Shown here: positions 45,290 through 53,588 of the stretch, piece by piece | Position numbering within the stretch: position 1 is the first letter of the stretch | How the letters are laid out: every line of letters starts with the position of its first letter | NCBI GenBank assembly: GCA_964455525.1 | Contig: CAYVWR010000001.1 | Span: 744,001-808,000 of the forward strand | Origin: JAFDZV01 sp964455525 | GTDB taxonomy: Bacteria > Bacteroidota > Ignavibacteria > OLB7 | Length of the DNA: 64,000 bases | Direction of reading: 5' to 3' | The notes under the pieces: generated by a model | The model's input: only the letters and a program-made list of their open reading frames with translations | What the model was told of the DNA's origin: nothing | Database searches by the model: none | Made by a program: the position numbers and the translations under genes

Positions 45290-45315
45290 ACGCACTACAA
45301 CATATTGCAGTGCGT
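45290..45315 (-). terminator. Terminator of small-peptide module B
   Basis: Arms ACGCACT (45290-45296) and AGTGCGT (45309-45315) plus an inner CAA/TTG, followed on the minus strand by TCTTTATTTAATA. It begins 6 bases after the peptide stop codon. Confidence 0.7.
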
Positions 45316-45321
45316 CCCGCT

Positions 45322-45408
45322 TCACTTCTTGATGGACTTGATGTGATCGTAAACGAAGGCAGCAAGTAGATTCACCAAGAAATTTAGCAACATCGACTCA
45401 ATAGTCAT
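45322..45408 (-). CDS. Tiny hydrophobic peptide B (28 residues)
   Basis: ATG-started frame: MTIESMLLNFLVNLLAAF, one predicted membrane helix, then a short charged tail YDHIKSIKK. A terminator follows directly. Length, single helix and basic end are those of type I toxin peptides (Fst/Ldr/TxpA-like), but no sequence family is recognised. No Shine-Dalgarno is obvious, which is usual in Bacteroidota. An antitoxin RNA cannot be pinpointed by eye. Confidence 0.5.
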   Translation of the reverse strand: MTIESMLLNFLVNLLAAFVYDHIKSIKK

Positions 45409-45506
45409 AGGACTAGGAGTAATGTTTGTCCAGCGTATCTCCTGTTTACGCTGGGTTTAGTGGACGCAAGTGGTTAGACTTGCTCAGGAGCCCACTTCGT
45501 ACTCCT

Positions 45507-45548
45507 TAAAGATGCCCGTTAACTCGAAAGAGATAACGGGCATCTTTA
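45507..45548 (-). terminator. Terminator of the passenger operon
   Basis: Arms AAAGATGCCCGTTA (45508-45521) and TAACGGGCATCTTT (45534-45547), lying 25 bases after the last passenger gene. Its core matches the hairpin at 45200-45241 in reverse complement. Confidence 0.75.
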
Positions 45549-45572
45549 TATGAGATACAGGAGGGGAATTTT

Positions 45573-45869
45573 CTATTCTTTAATAAGCAAAATTGTCCAC
45601 AACGCTACCACAGCAATCCCAAGTATGCCCCACCATATCACCCAACCACGAGATCCCTTTTTCACGGTAAAGCAGATGATGCTGTAAACAGTCATAAGAG
45701 GGATTCCGATTATGCTTCCACGATAGGATGCTGTCTTAACGTTAATTGCGACAGTTCCAAAGACAATCGCTAAGCCAATGACTAGCATCAACAGAGTGTA
45801 GAGAAATTTTGTTGCTCCTTTTGGTTCCGTCTTTGGAGCACTCGTTAATGTTTGCGTGTTAGCGTCCAT
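45573..45869 (-). CDS. Small membrane protein, passenger gene
   Basis: 98 residues. A polar N-terminus (MDANTQTLTSAPKTEPKG) is followed by three hydrophobic segments: KFLYTLLMLVIGLAIVFG, GSIIGIPLMTVYSIICF and WVIWWGILGIAVVALWTILLI. No conserved motif identifies a function. It is the last gene of the transposon operon, 31 bases after the 60-residue gene, and a terminator follows. It could be an immunity-like or transport-related protein; neither is supported. Confidence 0.65.
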   Translation of the reverse strand: MDANTQTLTSAPKTEPKGATKFLYTLLMLVIGLAIVFGTVAINVKTASYRGSIIGIPLMTVYSIICFTVKKGSRGWVIWWGILGIAVVALWTILLIKE

Positions 45870-45900
45870 GTTTATTATCCTTATATTTGCATGTTGAATT

Positions 45901-46083
45901 TTATCTTCCTAGCTTTGTTAGGGCTCTGTCAAACATCATCGTCGCATGCATAAACTCTTCCATATCGGCTGAGGGCACATACCTATTTTTCTCAATTATC
46001 TTACACATTGATCGACACATCTTGTTTAATGAGTGTTCATATTCTGCCTGTGCAAGTTTATCATTGTGAGTTATCGCATCCAT
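45901..46083 (-). CDS. Small helical protein, passenger gene
   Basis: 60 residues, polar and helical, with two cysteines spaced MCRSMC. No membrane segment or known domain. It sits 8 bases after the secreted passenger gene in the same direction, which is the main evidence that it is real. Confidence 0.5.
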   Translation of the reverse strand: MDAITHNDKLAQAEYEHSLNKMCRSMCKIIEKNRYVPSADMEEFMHATMMFDRALTKLGR

Positions 46084-46091
46084 AGTCTCAT

Positions 46092-46697
46092 TTAATAGTT
46101 GTTCTCGTATTCCTGTAAATCATAGGTAGTAAAGCTGGATACATCTGTTCCGTCTTTGGAGAATAAATGTGTAATTACCGGCTCGAAGCTAAGCCCATCT
46201 ACTTTGTGCTTATCGATTACCCTGAGCTTCAAAGTCCCTATGTAGTATTCCCCATCCATCCACGTTTTCTTTCCCATCAAGACAGGATCAACAAAGACAT
46301 ACGCAAATGATTCGCCTTCATCGTATCGAGTCATTATTTTCAGCCCCGCTCGGGGATCATTAAGTCGGGCATTCTCGCGCAACTTCTTTTTATCCTGTGA
46401 GATAGATTTAAACCGTACAGCTTTCGGATTCCAGCTAATCTTGAACGTGCTATTCCATAGAAAGAGATTGCTTCCACTGAGATAGAAGTTCACATATACG
46501 TAACCCTTTGGTGAATCGATGTGCGAGTACACGACTTGAATAGCGTAGTCATTATCCTGATATAATGCAGATGGATCTTCCAACTCAGATTCCCCTACAA
46601 TAACGCCAGAAGTTCTTAATGGTCGTTGTTGAGCGGAAAGAGATGTAATAGTGAGATAAGAGATAGCAGTGGCTGATGCGAGATGTATTATACGCAT
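46092..46697 (-). CDS. Secreted protein with cohesin-like pattern, passenger gene
   Basis: 201 residues. A signal peptide (MRIIHLASATAISYLTITSLSA) is followed by a mature beta-rich domain. VVYSHIDSPKGYVYVNFYLSG, FKISWNPKAVRFKSIS and YYIGTLKLRVIDKH follow the outline of cohesin or cohesin-like folds in surface proteins. The likeness is in pattern only. No type IX sorting domain or lipobox is present, so it is probably periplasmic. It lies 87 bases after the TPR regulator gene on the same strand. Confidence 0.65.
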   Translation of the reverse strand: MRIIHLASATAISYLTITSLSAQQRPLRTSGVIVGESELEDPSALYQDNDYAIQVVYSHIDSPKGYVYVNFYLSGSNLFLWNSTFKISWNPKAVRFKSISQDKKKLRENARLNDPRAGLKIMTRYDEGESFAYVFVDPVLMGKKTWMDGEYYIGTLKLRVIDKHKVDGLSFEPVITHLFSKDGTDVSSFTTYDLQEYENNY

Positions 46698-46784
46698 AGG
46701 GTGCGTTCCTTTTGCTACTAATTACTTATGAGTGATTACGCTACAATCATACGCTGCTCAGATAGCAAAGGAGCTACACAAAAT

Positions 46785-48263
46785 CTACACAGGTGCAATA
46801 TTAACTAGGAACACAACGAGGTTTACATTCCCGCGCAAATTGAGCTTGCGACGTATGGAGAGACGATGGTTTTGGACGGTACGTGGTAGGATGCAGAGGA
46901 TGGATGCAATATGTTTTGTATCGAGGTTCAGACGGGTAAGAATGCAGACTTGCATTTCTGCTGGGGTGAGATTAGGACAATGATGAAGCAGAGCCGGGAC
47001 AAAGTTTGCATGTATGCTGTTAAACTGACGTTCAAGAAGCGCCCATGCGGACGTCTCATCGAGTTTTTCAGTGAGGTCATTTATCATAGCACGAAGTTCA
47101 ACTCTTATGCTTCCAGGCACCTTTAGGTTCTTCAAGCGCCCAATTGTTAATTCGATGATTTCTTGACGATCTACGAGATGAAGAGCAAGTGTTGATAGTT
47201 CGCTTTCTTTCTTCGATAATTCCGAACGTAATCGATCTTTCTCATGTTCTAATTGTTTCAAGTCGAAACGCGCCTGCATTTCTGCGATTACCTTATCACG
47301 ATCTGAGTTAACAAGCTCTATCCATAGAGCATTGAAACGCTGCAAATGATGATGCGCCTCTTCCCACTTGCCCTGCTGTTGAAATACTTCGGAAAGAACA
47401 CGATGAATGTCACATTGTCTGTCTTTTCGCGTCGCATACTCAATCGCTTCCAGCCCATGTGTTATTGCTTCATCCAGTTTTCCCCTTGCCAAGAATATTC
47501 TCATTCGTCCTTCGAGACCAGTAGCAAGCAAATGAGCGAATTGATACTTTCGAGCTAACGTAATTAACCTAACGTTGTACGAACGCGCTTTCTTTAGATC
47601 GCCAAGTTCAAAGAAAACCATGCATGCAGTGCTGTAGGCATTGGCGCAATCGAAAGGCAAAAAGAAATCAACTCTTTCTAACATCTCCTGGCAGTAAATT
47701 AATGCAGCGTCTTTATCTCCATTTGAACAACAAGAATTGGCTAGATTACCGAGTGTTCTTAATTCGTTCGCGCGATCGCCTGTACTACGAAAATTCACTA
47801 GCGCTTCTGTAAAATATTCAATCGCTAAAGGGTAGTTTGCAGTCTTAATATACGCGCCACCTAGTAAAGATTGAATTTGGGCAATATGTCCATTGTCATC
47901 CGGTTCCGCTAGAATTTCCAATGCCGAATGAAGAATTTCAATGCCCTTTTCCACTTCTGTAAGAGCGATGTATGTTCCTGCTAGATGCCTCAGTGCAAAT
48001 ACACGATCATCTTTTAAAAGATAATCTGACAACTGCAATGATTTTTGCAAGTGATTTATCGCCTCTAAGTGATTTCCTTGCATCCGATGACATACTGCAA
48101 TTCGACCAAAGATATGCCCTTCAACTTTCTTATCCATTGTTCTTCTTGCATATTTCAGTGCTTTGCTGTAATGCATTAGTGCTGCATCGTAGTTGTGATT
48201 TTCATTACTCTCTTGTCCACCTTCCTTAAGCTCTAGTTCTAAACATTTCTGTAAGTCTATCAT
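46785..48263 (-). CDS. TPR protein with C-terminal LuxR-like HTH, passenger gene
   Basis: 492 residues. About eight TPR units cover residues 15-330 (for example NYDAALMHYSKALKYARR and NYPLAIEYFTEALVNFR). A coiled-coil stretch LEHEKDRLRSELSKKESELSTLALHL follows, then a helix-turn-helix, LTPAEMQVCILTRLNLDTKHIASIL and LPRTVQNHRLSIRRKLNL. This is the Bacteroidota TPR-LuxR layout used for signal-dependent regulators. It starts 11 bases after the transposase stop codon, so the two are probably co-transcribed. It may control the passenger genes or the transposase. There is no relation beyond fold to the STAND regulators at 12618-18078. Confidence 0.8.
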   Translation of the reverse strand: MIDLQKCLELELKEGGQESNENHNYDAALMHYSKALKYARRTMDKKVEGHIFGRIAVCHRMQGNHLEAINHLQKSLQLSDYLLKDDRVFALRHLAGTYIALTEVEKGIEILHSALEILAEPDDNGHIAQIQSLLGGAYIKTANYPLAIEYFTEALVNFRSTGDRANELRTLGNLANSCCSNGDKDAALIYCQEMLERVDFFLPFDCANAYSTACMVFFELGDLKKARSYNVRLITLARKYQFAHLLATGLEGRMRIFLARGKLDEAITHGLEAIEYATRKDRQCDIHRVLSEVFQQQGKWEEAHHHLQRFNALWIELVNSDRDKVIAEMQARFDLKQLEHEKDRLRSELSKKESELSTLALHLVDRQEIIELTIGRLKNLKVPGSIRVELRAMINDLTEKLDETSAWALLERQFNSIHANFVPALLHHCPNLTPAEMQVCILTRLNLDTKHIASILCILPRTVQNHRLSIRRKLNLRGNVNLVVFLVNIAPV

Positions 48264-48274
48264 CGCCGTATTAA

Positions 48275-49324
48275 TTATGATTGCTGAAGTTCGCCTTTAG
48301 TTTCAATTAAATCCTTGTACATCAAACGTTTTCCTTCAAGCATCTGCATTACTGCTATGAAACGTTCCCCGTCCTTCTCTTTTCGTGTGTTGAAACGATA
48401 TGCTTGCTCGTCCAAGTAACGAAACAAATGCTCTGGATTAATGTGCGTATATGTTCCCCGGATTGTCCTTTTCAACAAACTCCAGAAGTTCTCAAGCCCG
48501 TTCGTGTAGATCAATCCATCAACATATTTCTCCGCATGATCTATCCACTGATGAATATAATCAGCATCAAGACCTTGATATGACGCGAGAGAATCCGTGA
48601 ATACGCGACTTCCCGCCTCGACATTTGCCTTTACTTGGTCATGCAACGTCTTGCGTTGAATATCATTAATTACCTTCGCCCGAACATGACTTAGTTTACC
48701 TTCACTTCCACGTTCTAGAATTCCCATAACGATTGCCTTACCAACTGTTCCACGACCCTTCGGGAACTTCACGCGTTTATCTTTGTGCATGTTACTCAAC
48801 TTGCCGCCGATATACGTTTCGTCCGCCTCAATGAAACCACGCAGTTTGTCAAGCTCCATCGATCCAGTGTTCAAAAGCCAACGAATACGATGCCCCATAT
48901 ACCATGCTGTCGTCTGATGCACACCGAGTGCCCGTGATAACTCATAGCTGCTAATCCCGTTCTTCGCACTTAAGAGCAACCAGATCCCAGCGAGCCACTT
49001 GTCCAATCCTAGCGCGCTATCCTCGAAGATCGTCCCTACTTTTACTGAATACTGCTTACGACAGACGCGACACTGCCATAACCTACGAGTCCTCACAAAA
49101 CTATACTCATAACTATAGCATCGTGGACACCTCGGTCCTTCAGTTCCCCATCGCATCCGTGTTGTGAATCGTAGCGCAACATCGGGGTCTGCAAAGTATG
49201 TGATAGCTTCCTGGAGCGTCTTCGGGAACTTCAGCGGGGCTGGGTCTCTGTCCGTTATCTTCTGGCGATTCTGTTGATCGGGTTGACGTTGGGTCTCGTT
49301 CTTCTTGTTGGTATCTGCCGCCAT
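48275..49324 (-). CDS. IS1595-family (ISXO2-like) transposase
   Basis: 349 residues; the ATG has GGAGAG upstream. The N-terminal zinc ribbon has CPRCYSYE and CRVCRKQYSVKVGTIFEDS. A helix-turn-helix-like SSYELSRALGVHQTTAWYMGHRIRWLL follows. The catalytic acidic residues are in IEADETYIGGK and VFTDSLASYQGL, and the C-terminal NFWSLLKRTIRGTYTHINPEHLFRYLDEQAYRFNTRK fits the third motif of the ISXO2 domain. Length is normal and no frameshift was seen. It is the first gene of the transposon operon. Confidence 0.95.
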   Translation of the reverse strand: MAADTNKKNETQRQPDQQNRQKITDRDPAPLKFPKTLQEAITYFADPDVALRFTTRMRWGTEGPRCPRCYSYEYSFVRTRRLWQCRVCRKQYSVKVGTIFEDSALGLDKWLAGIWLLLSAKNGISSYELSRALGVHQTTAWYMGHRIRWLLNTGSMELDKLRGFIEADETYIGGKLSNMHKDKRVKFPKGRGTVGKAIVMGILERGSEGKLSHVRAKVINDIQRKTLHDQVKANVEAGSRVFTDSLASYQGLDADYIHQWIDHAEKYVDGLIYTNGLENFWSLLKRTIRGTYTHINPEHLFRYLDEQAYRFNTRKEKDGERFIAVMQMLEGKRLMYKDLIETKGELQQS

Positions 49325-49549
49325 ACTCTCCAGGTTTATACAATATACAATCCGTCCCTCGACCTTGCAACCCTATGAGTGAAAGACCAGAATCTTCCTA
49401 GATTCTGTATGGTGCAGTTGGAAAAAGTTCACTAGAAAAATTTGACGAGAAAAAAGCGGGAGAGCATCAGCGGAAAAAATTATACAAATCTCAAAAGTGA
49501 TTCGTTTTCAAAAAATTCGAGAGTAGAAGAGTAGAAACGCCTAAATAAA
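49325..49549. other. Transposase leader region
   Basis: A-rich, about 225 bases, no gene. On the minus strand TATATTGT lies about 25 bases before the transposase start and resembles a -7 box with one mismatch. Confidence 0.4.
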
Positions 49550-49582
49550 AAAGGGCAGAACGCCGTCAACGTTCTGCCCTTT
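49550..49582 (-). terminator. Terminator of small-peptide module C
   Basis: Perfect 13-base arms AAAGGGCAGAACG (49550-49562) and CGTTCTGCCCTTT (49570-49582), with TTTATTTAGG next on the minus strand. It insulates the transposase from outside transcription. Confidence 0.85.
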
Positions 49583-49640
49583 AACTAAAAATACACAGCG
49601 TGTTATGAGTGAAATAATTCTTGTACTCATAATGCTGATC

Positions 49641-49730
49641 TTACTTGTTCGTGAGCTGGATCGCAAGCATTACAACAAGTAGATTAGGAAAGACAACGAG
49701 TATCAGAATTAATGCGTCTGACAGTTGCAT
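49641..49730 (-). CDS. Tiny hydrophobic peptide C (29 residues)
   Basis: ATG-started frame beginning 14 bases inside the right terminal repeat: MQLSDALILILVVFPNLL, then VVMLAIQLTNK. One membrane helix with a short polar end. A strong terminator follows 58 bases downstream. Like peptide B it looks like a type I toxin-type peptide, with no known family. The promoter must lie in or outside the terminal repeat, and none is evident. Confidence 0.45.
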   Translation of the reverse strand: MQLSDALILILVVFPNLLVVMLAIQLTNK

Positions 49731-49743
49731 CTCTGTAGATCAT

Positions 49744-49770
49744 CCTAGCTGAGTCTACTAGTTTAGTGCT
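49744..49770 (-). repeat. Right terminal inverted repeat
   Basis: Exact reverse complement of 44900-44926. Confidence 0.93.
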
Positions 49771-49778
49771 TTTTCTTT
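49771..49778 (+). repeat. Target site duplication, right copy
   Basis: TTTTCTTT, identical to 44892-44899. Confidence 0.9.
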
Positions 49779-50151
49779 TGCCTTTACTCGGATAGAAGGA
49801 AACACCACGATCGTGTAAGCAACCATGGCACCTTCCTATCCGGTCAACCCTCCCCCGAATCTCAACGGTAACAGACTGTTACCCTCGAAAGAGATATGGC
49901 CTCACAGATAACCACAGTAGAACTTTTCGCTGGCATTGTGACTTTCGCCTGGCGGCGGCCCCACTCGGCTGGAACCAGGCCTGCACTGATCACGATAGCG
50001 CCGACCACGCTCATAAATCCACCCCGCTGATAGTAGTCACGCTATGCAACGCCATTCCCACATCGCACAACACCATGATGATGGCCTGGTAGTTCCTGGA
50101 TATGTACATTACAGACCTACGGTGCCGGTGTATCCATAAAGACAAACGACC
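49779..50151. other. Intergenic region after the transposon
   Basis: GC content returns to the chromosomal level. An imperfect inverted repeat of GGATAGAAGG (49790 region) with CCTTCCTATCC (about 49830) is seen. No gene. Confidence 0.4.
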
Positions 50152-50676
50152 ATGGAATTCAACCTCGATAGATCGCTGGAGATACTCAGGAGCACTCCTG
50201 CCACACTCAATGCACTTCTACGCCATCTCTCCAGCGAATGGATCTATGCAAACGAAGGGCCGCAGAGCTGGACCCCCTATGATGTCGTGGGCCATCTTAT
50301 CCAGGGAGAGGAAAGCGACTGGATCGCACGTGCAAGGATCATCCTGCACTACGGTGAGCTACGCCCGTTCGAGCCGTTTGATCGGTTTGCAATGATTGAA
50401 CGCTCCAAAGGGAAGTCCCTGGCCGAGCTGCTGGATACATTCGAGCAGCTTCGTACAACAAATCTGATGGAGCTGGAGCACATGCACCTTACATCTGCGA
50501 TGCTGGAGAAACGGGGCACCCACCCGGCATTCGGGACAGTGACGCTCGGCCAACTTCTTTCTACATGGGTTGTGCATGACCTAGGGCATATCGGGCAGGT
50601 GGTGCGAGTGATCTCGAAACAATACAGTGATGCGGTCGGGCCATGGAAAGCCTATCTTCCCATCTTGAGCAGGTAA
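50152..50676 (+). CDS. DinB/YfiT-family four-helix protein
   Basis: 174 residues of the DinB_2 fold, with metal-ligand candidates in YDVVGHLIQGEE and WVVHDLGHIGQVVRV, both at the positions usual for the family. MEFNLDRSLEILRSTPATLNALL is the first helix. Function is unknown; thiol-dependent transferase roles are known for relatives. It differs from the DinB protein at 30048 in length and sequence. It stands alone and converges on the lipid operon. Confidence 0.88.
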   Translation: MEFNLDRSLEILRSTPATLNALLRHLSSEWIYANEGPQSWTPYDVVGHLIQGEESDWIARARIILHYGELRPFEPFDRFAMIERSKGKSLAELLDTFEQLRTTNLMELEHMHLTSAMLEKRGTHPAFGTVTLGQLLSTWVVHDLGHIGQVVRVISKQYSDAVGPWKAYLPILSR

Positions 50677-50924
50677 AACATCAGCACTTATAGCAGAACT
50701 ACAACCTGCACTCCGGCAAAGCTCAGGGAAATGTTGTGGTCCAACCGGCCGATCTAATTCATCGGGGCACCTTCCTGGGGTAACGGAGCGTTTCCCCGGC
50801 AGCGGCCGTGCGATCATCTGCCACGGCGAACCGGACATGCTCCCCGATATCAAGGCTCTCTCCCCGCAACTCCATTATACACCGGCGTGCTCACTACCAC
50901 AGCAATTGCCTGCCTTACTCCACA

Positions 50925-51908
50925 CTACAGATCCACCCCACTTTTCTTCGTTGTACTGAACACGAAATCTATCCCTTTCATTTTTTTCGACCGCAGAAGG
51001 AATGTCCAGAACGGACGGGTATTTGGCATCGGATCGGGAAATCGGCCAAGATGATAGGCAGGGATACCCGGACGGGAATGATGAAGCTCATGCAGATTGA
51101 AGTTCAGGAACACGACGTGCGCAATCCCACGATTGATCCGCAGGCTGCGTGTATAAACGACCTGCTCGGCATATCTGATCGGCTGTACATCACGGCCATC
51201 GGCAAGGGGGATATCAATGTGGCTATGCTGGCTCAGGATGAACAGATCGGATATCACCAGGCTTATCAGATATGCCAGCCCCAGGTTGGCAAAAACCCAG
51301 TTGCCCCACAAGGACATGATGGCGATATACATCAGAAGCAACAGAACCTGGTTGATAATGATCGCTCTGACCTTCGACGCCGGAAGATACCGACGCAGCT
51401 TCCCATGGTTCCAGTAGTTTCCGATGCGGTAGCCGAGGGTGAACAGGGGAAACCCGATCCGCCAGGCAATATTCACAACGCCTGAAAGCAGCGGACCAAA
51501 TTCCGGTGCGACGGTTCCCTCGGTGGTTGGGTCCTTATCACGCCACCCTGTCCAGCGATGGTGCAGAGCGTGTATCGCCTCCCAGCTACGGAACGGGATC
51601 ACCGAAAAAAAACCGCAGAGATGCCCAAGAGATCTGTTGAGCAGTCTGCTCTTGAAGAAACTCTGATGCCCGGCCTCGTGCAGCAGAATAAAACATTGAA
51701 AGAAAAAAAATCCCAGCATCAACTGTCCGATCAGCCATAGATACCACGGACCTTCTTTCAGGGTAAACCACAGACCGAAGGTGGCAAGCAGTATGGGGAG
51801 CACAAGATGCAGCAGAGCCAGCCCATCGCTTGCCGCGCAATTCGCCGGGCACGTCCTGGAATCTGATGCCGCACGGTTCTCACTTGCTCTCGTTGCCATG
51901 CGCTTCAT
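50925..51908 (-). CDS. Membrane fatty acid desaturase/hydroxylase
   Basis: 327-residue di-iron membrane enzyme. The three histidine boxes are HEAGHQSF (77-81), HALHHRWTG (113-117) and HELHHSRPG near residue 277, with QHSHID between them. Hydrophobic pairs flank the boxes as in acyl-lipid and acyl-CoA desaturases. It would insert a double bond or hydroxyl into an acyl or isoprenoid chain. It is the last of seven overlapping genes and overlaps the acyltransferase gene by 29 bases. The first 25 residues are polar and cysteine-containing, and an ATG three codons later is possible. The substrate is unknown. Confidence 0.9.
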   Translation of the reverse strand: MKRMATRASENRAASDSRTCPANCAASDGLALLHLVLPILLATFGLWFTLKEGPWYLWLIGQLMLGFFFFQCFILLHEAGHQSFFKSRLLNRSLGHLCGFFSVIPFRSWEAIHALHHRWTGWRDKDPTTEGTVAPEFGPLLSGVVNIAWRIGFPLFTLGYRIGNYWNHGKLRRYLPASKVRAIIINQVLLLLMYIAIMSLWGNWVFANLGLAYLISLVISDLFILSQHSHIDIPLADGRDVQPIRYAEQVVYTRSLRINRGIAHVVFLNFNLHELHHSRPGIPAYHLGRFPDPMPNTRPFWTFLLRSKKMKGIDFVFSTTKKSGVDL

Positions 51909-52623
51909 TAAATCTTGAGATAAAGATGGTTCGGACAGATGCTACATGCTCGGCAAGATCCGCCTCGTTCCATGCACTGGTATCGATCGTTGGCAGCACC
52001 TCCACACGCACGGAACCGCCTCTGAAGCGAAAACCTTCCAGCGAGTTGACATGGCGTGGAATATGGAGATAAAGCGGCACAATGGAAAGGCCCGCACGGA
52101 GCGCCATACGATACACGCCATGGTTGAACGGCGCAACGCCATGCACGAACTCATGAACTCCCTCGGAGGAAACAAGCACCGAAAAACGCTCCCGTACGAT
52201 CCTCGCCGTTGTCCGCTCAAAAAAGCGCCGCCGCCGCTTCGGATATTTTTTCTGCGGTATATAGAGTGTGCCGATGGCAAGAGCAGAGATCGTGACCGGC
52301 ACAAACTTCAGCGTTTTCTCCGAGAGGAAACATCGTGTATGGTCCAATCCCAGCGCTGTTATTATCAGGACATCCAGAAGACTATTATGATTGAACGTAT
52401 ACATCACATTCCGGCGGACCAGCGCCTGGCGCTCGGGCAGCACCAGGCGAACGCCGATAAGCCATAGGATAAGCCTGGACGACCTCCCGACAATTGCTCT
52501 ACGCACAACATTGGTAAGCGATCCAAGGGAGAGAACCCGTATCAACAAACCTGCGATGCCGGTAACGCTCATAATCGAGTAGACGACGAGCAATCTGGCG
52601 ATGACGATCAGGATTTCCGGCAT
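51880..52623 (-). CDS. PlsC-like acyltransferase
   Basis: 247 residues. Two N-terminal hydrophobic segments are followed by the acyltransferase block NHNSLLD (NHx4D type) and later VSSEGVHEFVHG, a weak form of the FPEGTRS motif. Known family members acylate lysophosphatidate or other lipid and sugar alcohols using acyl-ACP or acyl-CoA. The degenerate second motif hints at a non-standard acceptor. It overlaps the neighbouring genes by 16 and 29 bases in the lipid operon. Confidence 0.8.
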   Translation of the reverse strand: MPEILIVIARLLVVYSIMSVTGIAGLLIRVLSLGSLTNVVRRAIVGRSSRLILWLIGVRLVLPERQALVRRNVMYTFNHNSLLDVLIITALGLDHTRCFLSEKTLKFVPVTISALAIGTLYIPQKKYPKRRRRFFERTTARIVRERFSVLVSSEGVHEFVHGVAPFNHGVYRMALRAGLSIVPLYLHIPRHVNSLEGFRFRGGSVRVEVLPTIDTSAWNEADLAEHVASVRTIFISRFNEAHGNESK

Positions 52624-53588
52624 ATCACCGTCTGCATTGAAAGATTGAGGAATTTCTGGCAGAGCAGCAATGGCGTCAGCAGAAGCTGGCCAGCAAAATA
52701 TGGTGCCACGATTGCATCAAGATTCAGCCCCTTGCCAATCGTCTTGAAATACGTCCCGGTAAAAATGTAGAAGTATGGTGGGAAGGCGCCATACGGAAGA
52801 TAGGTCTGAATCCGAAACCCGTTCTTCTCGACCATCCGGCAGAGCGTCTCCTTCGTATACAGGGCAGTATGCTGCGGCGCCTGCACGCCGGGCCATTTCT
52901 CACCGAACAGACGGTAGGTAAGCGAATCCAGGCGTGGGACTTCGACGATCAGCGTGCCATCATCGTTCAAGACCTCCGCAGCGGTCCGCAGCGAGCGTTC
53001 AGGATCGTAGCAGTGCTCCAGGAAATGCCACATCGTCACCAGATCGTACCGGTTGCGTTGTAGTGGGGCCTCATAGAATAGTCCCTGATAAAACTCGATC
53101 TGATCGAAGCCGGGATAGGCCAGATCCTCCTTGAAATCAAGGCCGCTGATCGCGCAGCCATAACGCCTGTTCAGATGCAGCAGAAAGGTGCCAACCGCGC
53201 AGCCGACATCCAGCACCTCCGTCTTCGGCCCAAGCCTCACAAACCTGGAAACAAGCTTCTCCTTGTCACGATCGTGCTTGTTCATGGCCCAGGTATACAG
53301 GGGCGTCAATGGCCCCCAGTCCTTCTTCTTTCTGTGCGCTATATATTCGCTGTCGTAGAACTCCTTGATGCGATCGACAGGGAGCCGAGGGTTCTGATAG
53401 ACCAGGCCGCACTTGTCGCATTGCACATACAGGAACCGGCCATCCTTTCCGGTAAGATCATCCTCGCCGATCAGAAACTCCGTGCAGCGTTCCGATCCAC
53501 AGAGATAACACCGTACCTCCTCGTACTGGAAATGCGCCGGATTGCCAAGGCGCGCGGTATGTTCACGGGAATTAAACGCCATACTCAA
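52608..53588 (-). CDS. Zinc-ribbon SAM methyltransferase
   Basis: 326 residues. The N-terminal zinc ribbon has CYLCGSERC and CDKCGLVYQNPR. The class I methyltransferase core has EVLDVGCAVGTFLLHLNRRYG for SAM binding, then VTMWHFLEHCYDPERSL and DDGTLIVEVPRLDS. This zinc-plus-methyltransferase layout is common for enzymes acting on sugars and natural products. Its last 50 residues are hydrophobic (LNLDAIVAPYFAGQLLLTPLLLC), suggesting membrane contact with a lipid-bound substrate. It overlaps the UbiA-like gene by 17 bases. Confidence 0.85.
   Translation of the reverse strand: MSMAFNSREHTARLGNPAHFQYEEVRCYLCGSERCTEFLIGEDDLTGKDGRFLYVQCDKCGLVYQNPRLPVDRIKEFYDSEYIAHRKKKDWGPLTPLYTWAMNKHDRDKEKLVSRFVRLGPKTEVLDVGCAVGTFLLHLNRRYGCAISGLDFKEDLAYPGFDQIEFYQGLFYEAPLQRNRYDLVTMWHFLEHCYDPERSLRTAAEVLNDDGTLIVEVPRLDSLTYRLFGEKWPGVQAPQHTALYTKETLCRMVEKNGFRIQTYLPYGAFPPYFYIFTGTYFKTIGKGLNLDAIVAPYFAGQLLLTPLLLCQKFLNLSMQTVICRKS

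Larger units (their letters stand above)
44900..49770 (-). mobile_element. Complete IS1595-family transposon with passenger genes
   Basis: 4,871 bases bounded by 27-base perfect inverted repeats and an 8-base target duplication. The minus strand carries an IS1595 (ISXO2-like) transposase followed by four passenger genes in the same direction, ended by a terminator at 45507. Three tiny hydrophobic-peptide frames with their own terminators lie near the ends. Base composition is much richer in A+T than the chromosome. Intact ends and transposase suggest it is recent and may still move. Confidence 0.93.

Noticed and set aside
44900..49770. CRISPR-like or integron-like array
   Set aside because: The repeated hairpins are few, irregular and associated with terminators and peptide frames, without regular spacers.
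42528..50151. Defence island
   Set aside because: No recognisable restriction, CBASS, Abi, retron or nuclease motif among the cargo genes.
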